A stretch of 10,023 nucleotides of DNA, from positions 1-10,023 of the forward strand of contig CAMLYN010000029.1 of NCBI GenBank assembly GCA_946491675.1. The letters run 5' to 3'. Positions 6,527 through 10,023 of this stretch are shown here, piece by piece (the first letter of the stretch is position 1; every line of letters starts with the position of its first letter). This DNA is from an uncultured Mycoplasmatota bacterium (lineage in GTDB: Bacteria; Bacillota_I; Bacilli_A; RF39; UBA660). The notes under the pieces are model-generated. The model was not told the DNA's origin. It saw only the letters and a program-made list of their open reading frames with translations, and did no database searches. The position numbers and the translations under genes were made by a program.

Positions 6527-8159
6527 CCATAATAACTGGTAATATCGTTGGTTTGCGTCCAGTTTTATCATAAATGTAACTTACTAATTCAGAAATAATT
6601 AATGATTTTAATTCACTAATATTTTTAAGTTTGTTTTCAACTACTAATTTAGTTCTATTTTCTAAATCATGTAATAATTCCATGTTATCGTTAACTAGAA
6701 CGAATCCACGAGTTGTAATTGTTGGATTAGCCAATAATTTATTATTTTTAATAGCTAAAGTAACAATAACAATTCCATCTTGGCTCATAGATTTTCGCTC
6801 TTTTATAACAATATTATCAACATCACCAATTTTATTACCATCGACATAAGAGTCACCAGCGATAATTGATTCACCCTTGGTAATTCGTCTATTTTTTATA
6901 TTTAATACATCACCATTACTTAAAACAAAGGTATTTTCTTTAGGAATATCACAAGTAACTCCCAAATCAGCATGTTCTTTAAGCATTCTATATTCGCCAT
7001 GAACTGGCATAAAATATTTAGGTTTAATTAATCTGATCATTAGTTTTAGTTCTTCTTGACTAGCATGTCCTGAAGTATGAACATCGCTTAATGATGTATT
7101 AGTATATACTTTAACGCCTTTTAAATAAAGTTTGTTAATTGTTCTTGAAATACTAACGGCATTTCCTGGAATTGCTGATGAAGAAAAGACAACCGTATCA
7201 TTGCTTTTTAATTTGATTTGTTTATGACTACCATTAGCAATTCTACTTAAAGCAGCTAGTGGTTCACCTTGACTACCAGTACATAACAAACATACTTTAT
7301 GATCAGGCATGCTATTAGCTTCCTCAGGACTGATAAATATTCCTTTATTTTTAATATAACCGCCTTCAATTGATATTTCAATATTAGTATTCATACTACG
7401 ACCGAATATAGCAATTTTTCGATTATTTCTTTTACATGTATCAACAATATGTTTTAAACGATAAATATTAGAAGCAAATGTTGCAATAATAATTCTACCA
7501 TGGTGTTTTCTAAAAATATCTGATAATGCTTCATCTACTTTGGATTCACTAGTAGAAAATCCCTCGTTTAAAGCATTAGTACTATCACTTAATAACAAAG
7601 TAACTCCTTTTTTACCGATTTCTGCCATTTTATGTAAATTAGCCATTGGACCAATTGGAGTTAAGTCAAATTTGAAATCACCAGTAGTTACAATTGTTCC
7701 ATTTGGTGTATGAACACAAATACCATGACTATCAGGAATAGAGTGAGTTGTCATAAAAAACTCAACCATCATATGTTTAAATTTAACTTTTGTTTGTTCG
7801 TTATAGACATATAAGTTTTTATATTGGATGTTTCTTTCTTCTAACTTACTTTTTATTAAACCAACTGCTTGATTAGGTGCATAAATGGCAGGAATTTCAA
7901 CATTTTGAAGTAAAAAAGGAATTGCTCCAATATGATCTTCATGACCATGAGTTATAAATAAAGCTTTGATTTTTCTTTCATTTCTTTTTAAAAATGTAAA
8001 ATCAGGAATAATATAGTCAACACCCATCATATCATCAGGAAAAATTACTCCTGCATCAATAATGATTAATTCATTTTCGTGCATAATGCAATACATATTT
8101 TTCCCAACTTCACCTAGGCCACCTAAAGCAAATACTTTAGTAACACTTTCTTTAAACAT
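6513..8159 (-). CDS. rnjA: Ribonuclease J (metallo-beta-lactamase/beta-CASP RNase)
   Basis: RNase J degrades and matures RNA in the cytoplasm, combining 5'-3' exonuclease and endonuclease activity; it is a main RNA-turnover enzyme of Bacillota. The 548-residue length is close to B. subtilis J1 (555), and similarity is visible end to end: VFALGGLGEVGKN at the start, HGHEDH zinc ligands (His71, His73, Asp75, His76), TTHSIPDSHG, the GDFKFD metal ligand, the beta-CASP segment with ATFASNIYR and IFGRSMNTNIEIS, LCTGSQGEP, HTSGHASQEE, and PVHGEYRM carrying a late metal-binding His. The C-terminal domain ends in the family's RRP-like motif (GRKPTILPVIMEI). It starts at an ATG with AGGAGG 5 bases upstream and a consensus promoter. 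It is a single-gene unit, convergent with mutM and divergent from ftsY. Whether it is J1 or J2 by function cannot be told; the catalytic ligands favour the active J1 type. Confidence 0.95.
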   Translation of the reverse strand: MFKESVTKVFALGGLGEVGKNMYCIMHENELIIIDAGVIFPDDMMGVDYIIPDFTFLKRNERKIKALFITHGHEDHIGAIPFLLQNVEIPAIYAPNQAVGLIKSKLEERNIQYKNLYVYNEQTKVKFKHMMVEFFMTTHSIPDSHGICVHTPNGTIVTTGDFKFDLTPIGPMANLHKMAEIGKKGVTLLLSDSTNALNEGFSTSESKVDEALSDIFRKHHGRIIIATFASNIYRLKHIVDTCKRNNRKIAIFGRSMNTNIEISIEGGYIKNKGIFISPEEANSMPDHKVCLLCTGSQGEPLAALSRIANGSHKQIKLKSNDTVVFSSSAIPGNAVSISRTINKLYLKGVKVYTNTSLSDVHTSGHASQEELKLMIRLIKPKYFMPVHGEYRMLKEHADLGVTCDIPKENTFVLSNGDVLNIKNRRITKGESIIAGDSYVDGNKIGDVDNIVIKERKSMSQDGIVIVTLAIKNNKLLANPTITTRGFVLVNDNMELLHDLENRTKLVVENKLKNISELKSLIISELVSYIYDKTGRKPTILPVIMEIKN

Positions 8160-8196
8160 TTTAACCTCCTCTCTTTTTAAGAATTATGACGATATA

Positions 8197-8225
8197 ATTA
8201 TACATTGTTTGTATTTATTTGTCAA
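8197..8225 (-). promoter_or_regulatory. Promoter of the RNase J gene (perfect consensus)
   Basis: On the minus strand TTGACA (8225-8220) and TATAAT (8202-8197) are separated by exactly 17 bases, a full match to the housekeeping sigma-A consensus. Transcription should begin near 8190, giving a leader of about 30 bases that contains AGGAGG (8170-8165). Confidence 0.88.
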
Positions 8226-8242
8226 AGTAATTTAGTTATTAT

Positions 8243-8271
8243 TAGACATAAGCATTTTTTTTTGTTATAAT
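8243..8271 (+). promoter_or_regulatory. Promoter of ftsY, divergent from the RNase J promoter
   Basis: TAGACA (8243-8248, 5 of 6 to the -35 consensus) and TATAAT (8266-8271) are 17 bases apart, with an extended -10 TG at 8263-8264. The start point should fall around 8278, inside or next to the AAAGGTGA ribosome binding site (8276-8283). The leader would thus be only about 12 bases. The two divergent -35 boxes are 17 bases apart. Confidence 0.85.
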
Positions 8272-8289
8272 TATTAAAGGTGAATATTT

Positions 8290-9267
8290 ATGGGACTATT
8301 TGATAAATTTAAGCAAATATTTAATAATTCGAATAAAAAAGAATTGGATGCTTATGAAGAAGGTTTGCAAAAAACTAGTAAAGAATTTGTCAACAAAATA
8401 AATATCTTAAATAATAAATATAAAAAAGTAAGCAATGAATACTTTGAAGAATTAGAAGAAATATTTATTATGGCTGATATTGGCGTTGAAACAGTTATGA
8501 AATTTATTGATAAATTAAAAAGAAGAGTTAAAACAGAAAATATAGTAGATTCAAAAGATTTAATGGATATTATTATTGATGAAATGTTTATTATTTATGT
8601 TAATAATGATATTATAATCAACAAAATAAACTATTCAGAAACTAATCCAACCGTCATTTTATTTGTTGGTGTTAATGGTGTGGGTAAAACGACTAGTATT
8701 GGTAAAATTGCTTATCGTCTAAAAGAGCAAGGTAAAAAAGTTTTATTAATAGCTGGCGATACATTTAGGGCAGGTGCTATTGAACAAATAATTGAATGGG
8801 GAAGTAGAGTTGGTTGTGATGTCGTATCAAAAGAAACTCAAGATGCTTCTAGCGTTATATATGATGGCTTAACTAAAGCTAAAAATGAAAACTATGATGT
8901 TGTTTTAATTGATACTGCAGGACGCTTACAAAATAAAGTTAATTTGATGAATGAATTAGATAAAATAAATAAAGTAATTGGTAAATTAATACCTAATGCT
9001 CCTCATGAAACTTTATTAGTAATCGATGCGACAACTGGTCAAAATGGAATAAGCCAAGCCAAAAGTTTTAAAGAAATTACTAATATTACAGGAATAGTTT
9101 TAACTAAACTAGATGGTACAGCTAAAGGTGGAATTGTTTTAGCTATTAAAGAAAAGGTTGGTATACCAGTTAAATTTATTGGACTAGGAGAAAAAGAAGA
9201 AGATTTAAGAGTTTTTGATATTGAAAAATATATTTATGGGTTATTTGGAGGAAATGATGAAAAATAA
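8290..9267 (+). CDS. ftsY: Signal recognition particle receptor FtsY
   Basis: FtsY is the SRP-receptor GTPase that docks SRP-ribosome complexes at the membrane for co-translational insertion. The 325-residue protein has a short N-terminal part (about 45 residues, with MGLFDKFKQIF able to form a membrane-binding amphipathic helix) rather than the long acidic A domain of E. coli. The N domain helices cover about 46-115, with the ADIG motif at 62-65. The G domain has the P-loop GVNGVGKTT (127-135), DTFRAGA (157-163), DTAGR (208-212), TKLDGTAKGG (272-281) and the closing GLGEKEEDLRVF. FtsY rather than Ffh is indicated by GVNGVGKTT, DTFRAGA and the lack of a Met-rich M domain. ATG 8290 follows AAAGGTGA by 6 bases. 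The last 11 bases overlap the start of the next gene, so the small membrane protein and ylxM probably share its mRNA. Confidence 0.96.
   Translation: MGLFDKFKQIFNNSNKKELDAYEEGLQKTSKEFVNKINILNNKYKKVSNEYFEELEEIFIMADIGVETVMKFIDKLKRRVKTENIVDSKDLMDIIIDEMFIIYVNNDIIINKINYSETNPTVILFVGVNGVGKTTSIGKIAYRLKEQGKKVLLIAGDTFRAGAIEQIIEWGSRVGCDVVSKETQDASSVIYDGLTKAKNENYDVVLIDTAGRLQNKVNLMNELDKINKVIGKLIPNAPHETLLVIDATTGQNGISQAKSFKEITNITGIVLTKLDGTAKGGIVLAIKEKVGIPVKFIGLGEKEEDLRVFDIEKYIYGLFGGNDEK
9247..9251 (+). promoter_or_regulatory. Ribosome binding site choosing the start at 9257
   Basis: GGAGG inside the end of ftsY is 5 bases before ATG 9257 and only 2 before the adjacent in-frame ATG 9254. The spacing favours 9257. 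An ATG at 9215 in the same frame lies wholly within ftsY and lacks any such site. Confidence 0.6.
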
Positions 9268-9511
9268 ATTAGATATTGATACAGTTGAACAAATTACAAT
9301 GTTATTACAAATTGCTTTAGCGATTTTCTTAGTTGCTTTTGGAATAGCTAGTTTCTTTGAAAAAGAATTATTTGTAATTAGTCAAATTTTAATTGGATTG
9401 TTAATGTTTGTTATCGGGTTTAATAATCATAGAATCTATAAAAGAAAATATATGACTCCTATTTATATAGGATTAGGAATAGTCATTATTTGTTCTGCTT
9501 TATTTACATAA
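9257..9511 (+). CDS. Small three-helix membrane protein of unknown function
   Basis: I do not recognise this 84-residue protein. It begins with a short acidic N-terminus (MKNKLDIDTVEQ) followed by three likely membrane segments at about 13-34, 38-55 and 67-83. The loop between the second and third segments is basic (HRIYKRKY, 58-65) and should face the cytoplasm. No enzymatic motif or lipobox is visible. GGAGG at 9247-9251 supports ATG 9257, which overlaps the ftsY end by 11 bases. The stop is separated from ylxM by one base. Its place between two SRP-linked genes suggests a membrane role linked to protein insertion, but that is guilt by association only. It could equally be an unrelated gene that rides on the operon. 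Confidence 0.75.
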   Translation: MKNKLDIDTVEQITMLLQIALAIFLVAFGIASFFEKELFVISQILIGLLMFVIGFNNHRIYKRKYMTPIYIGLGIVIICSALFT

Positions 9512-9512
9512 A

Positions 9513-9803
9513 ATGGATAATCAAATTTTATTAGGAATTTTATATGATTATTATGGTGAATTATTAACAGATAAACAACAAAAATATTTTAAAGATTATT
9601 ATTTTGATAATTTAACTTTAAGCGAAATTAGTGAAAATTATAATATTAGTCGTAATGCAATTCACAAAACTTTGAAAGAAATTGAGGAAAAATTATTATA
9701 TTTTGAGCAAAAGCTAAAATTATATGAAAAAAATATTAAAATAAAAAAAATCATCGCTAATTTAGATGATAATTTAAAAAATAAAATTTTAGAATTAATT
9801 TAA
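9513..9803 (+). CDS. ylxM: YlxM/UPF0122-family helix-turn-helix protein
   Basis: This 96-residue protein matches the YlxM family, small sigma-region-4-like HTH proteins encoded with the SRP genes of Bacillota and reported to influence SRP function. Seen here: the N-terminal LYDYYGELLTDKQQKYFKDY, then the HTH (about 34-56) with LTLSEISENYNISRNAIHKT, followed by a coiled, Lys/Glu-rich C-terminal helix (57-75). The ATG comes one base after the stop of the membrane-protein gene, and no ribosome binding site is visible, so translation is probably coupled. In B. subtilis and many relatives ylxM is followed by ffh; here it is followed by a gene on the other strand, with which it overlaps by 9 bases. 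No promoter or clear terminator of its own is seen. Confidence 0.88.
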   Translation: MDNQILLGILYDYYGELLTDKQQKYFKDYYFDNLTLSEISENYNISRNAIHKTLKEIEEKLLYFEQKLKLYEKNIKIKKIIANLDDNLKNKILELI

Positions 9804-10022
9804 AACTTCTTCTTCTATTTCCATAAACAATTGATTAACATTAATATCTAAAGCTTTAGCTATTTTACTGAAGGTAACGAATGTAATGTTTTTAAATTCT
9901 TTACCTGCTTCAATTTGTTTTATATATGAAGTACTTAAATCAGCCTTTTCTGCTAATTGTTCTTGCGTTAAATTTGCCTTGATTCGATAGTATTTTATAT
10001 TTTTAATTAAAGTTGTGTAATC
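9795..10022 (-). CDS. XRE-family HTH transcriptional regulator, start outside window (partial)
   Basis: The minus-strand frame is open from the right edge to a TAA at 9797-9795 and gives 75 visible residues. Residues about 5-66 form a complete lambda-repressor-type (HTH_3) domain: IKNIKYYRIK, then TQEQLAEKADLSTSYIKQIE with AG following (19-40), and FSKIAKALDINVNQLF as the closing helices. The family's usual N-terminus begins only a few residues before the first HTH helix, so probably little is missing. A short acidic tail (EIEEE) ends the protein, leaving no room for a separate sensor domain. It likely binds DNA as a dimer; targets are unknown. It is convergent with ylxM and overlaps it by 9 bases. 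It could be a stand-alone regulator or the antitoxin of a pair lying outside the window. Confidence 0.88.
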   Translation of the reverse strand, partial: DYTTLIKNIKYYRIKANLTQEQLAEKADLSTSYIKQIEAGKEFKNITFVTFSKIAKALDINVNQLFMEIEEEVLN

Positions 10023-10023
10023 A

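Noticed and set aside
6631..6849. Plus-strand frame opposite RNase J
   Set aside because: It lies entirely within the conserved C-terminal part of rnjA and has no ribosome binding site or recognisable product.
8193..8202. TATAATTATA palindrome as a repressor operator
   Set aside because: It is explained by the rnjA -10 box; the plus-strand reading has no -35 at a workable distance.
9215..9256. ATG at 9215 as start of the small membrane protein
   Set aside because: It lies inside ftsY with no ribosome binding site, and the extra residues add no membrane segment; GGAGG at 9247 points to 9257.
9787..9805. Hairpin TTTTAGA/TTTAAAA at the ylxM-XRE junction as a bidirectional terminator
   Set aside because: The stem is A-T only apart from one G-U pair and neither side has a clean T tract, so it is not distinguishable from background.

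Overview
The window looks like chromosomal DNA of a low-GC Gram-positive bacterium (Bacillota, most likely an AT-rich member of the Bacilli close to the Mollicutes or Erysipelotrichales branch; the placement is inference). The signs are very AT-rich coding sequence, AGGAGG-type ribosome binding sites, TTGACA/TATAAT promoters, a Firmicutes-type RNase J, YlxM next to FtsY, and a peptidoglycan enzyme (MurI) showing that the cell makes a wall. Trp is read only from TGG and no gene stops at TGA (7 TAA, 3 TAG), which argues against the Mycoplasma code in which TGA means Trp.

Layout. (1) 2-1789: two co-directional surface genes. The first enters from outside the window and carries an InlB/Listeria-Bacteroides type repeat, an Asn/Gln-rich linker and an unrecognised Cys-containing domain. 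The second is a secreted CHAP hydrolase with a cadherin-like beta-sandwich domain and a C-terminal membrane anchor. (2) 1839-6469: a compact operon of a SWIM-SNF2 helicase, glutamate racemase (murI) and formamidopyrimidine-DNA glycosylase (mutM/fpg), closed by a hairpin terminator. (3) 6513-8159, minus strand: RNase J, with its own terminator overlapping its last codons and a consensus promoter. (4) 8290-9803: ftsY with a divergent, near-consensus promoter, an overlapping small membrane-protein gene and ylxM, i.e. an SRP-receptor cluster. (5) 9795-10022, minus strand: an XRE-family regulator running off the right end and overlapping the ylxM tail by 9 bases.

Functionally this is mostly housekeeping (cell-wall precursor supply, base-excision repair, RNA turnover, protein targeting) beside a surface or wall-remodelling pair. 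I see no mobile element, CRISPR array, tRNA or rRNA. No gene-free stretch exceeds about 130 bases. The least explained parts are the C-terminal domain of the first protein, the Cys-Gly-Thr active-site variant in MurI, and the small membrane protein between ftsY and ylxM. I do not see a clear new multi-gene system.
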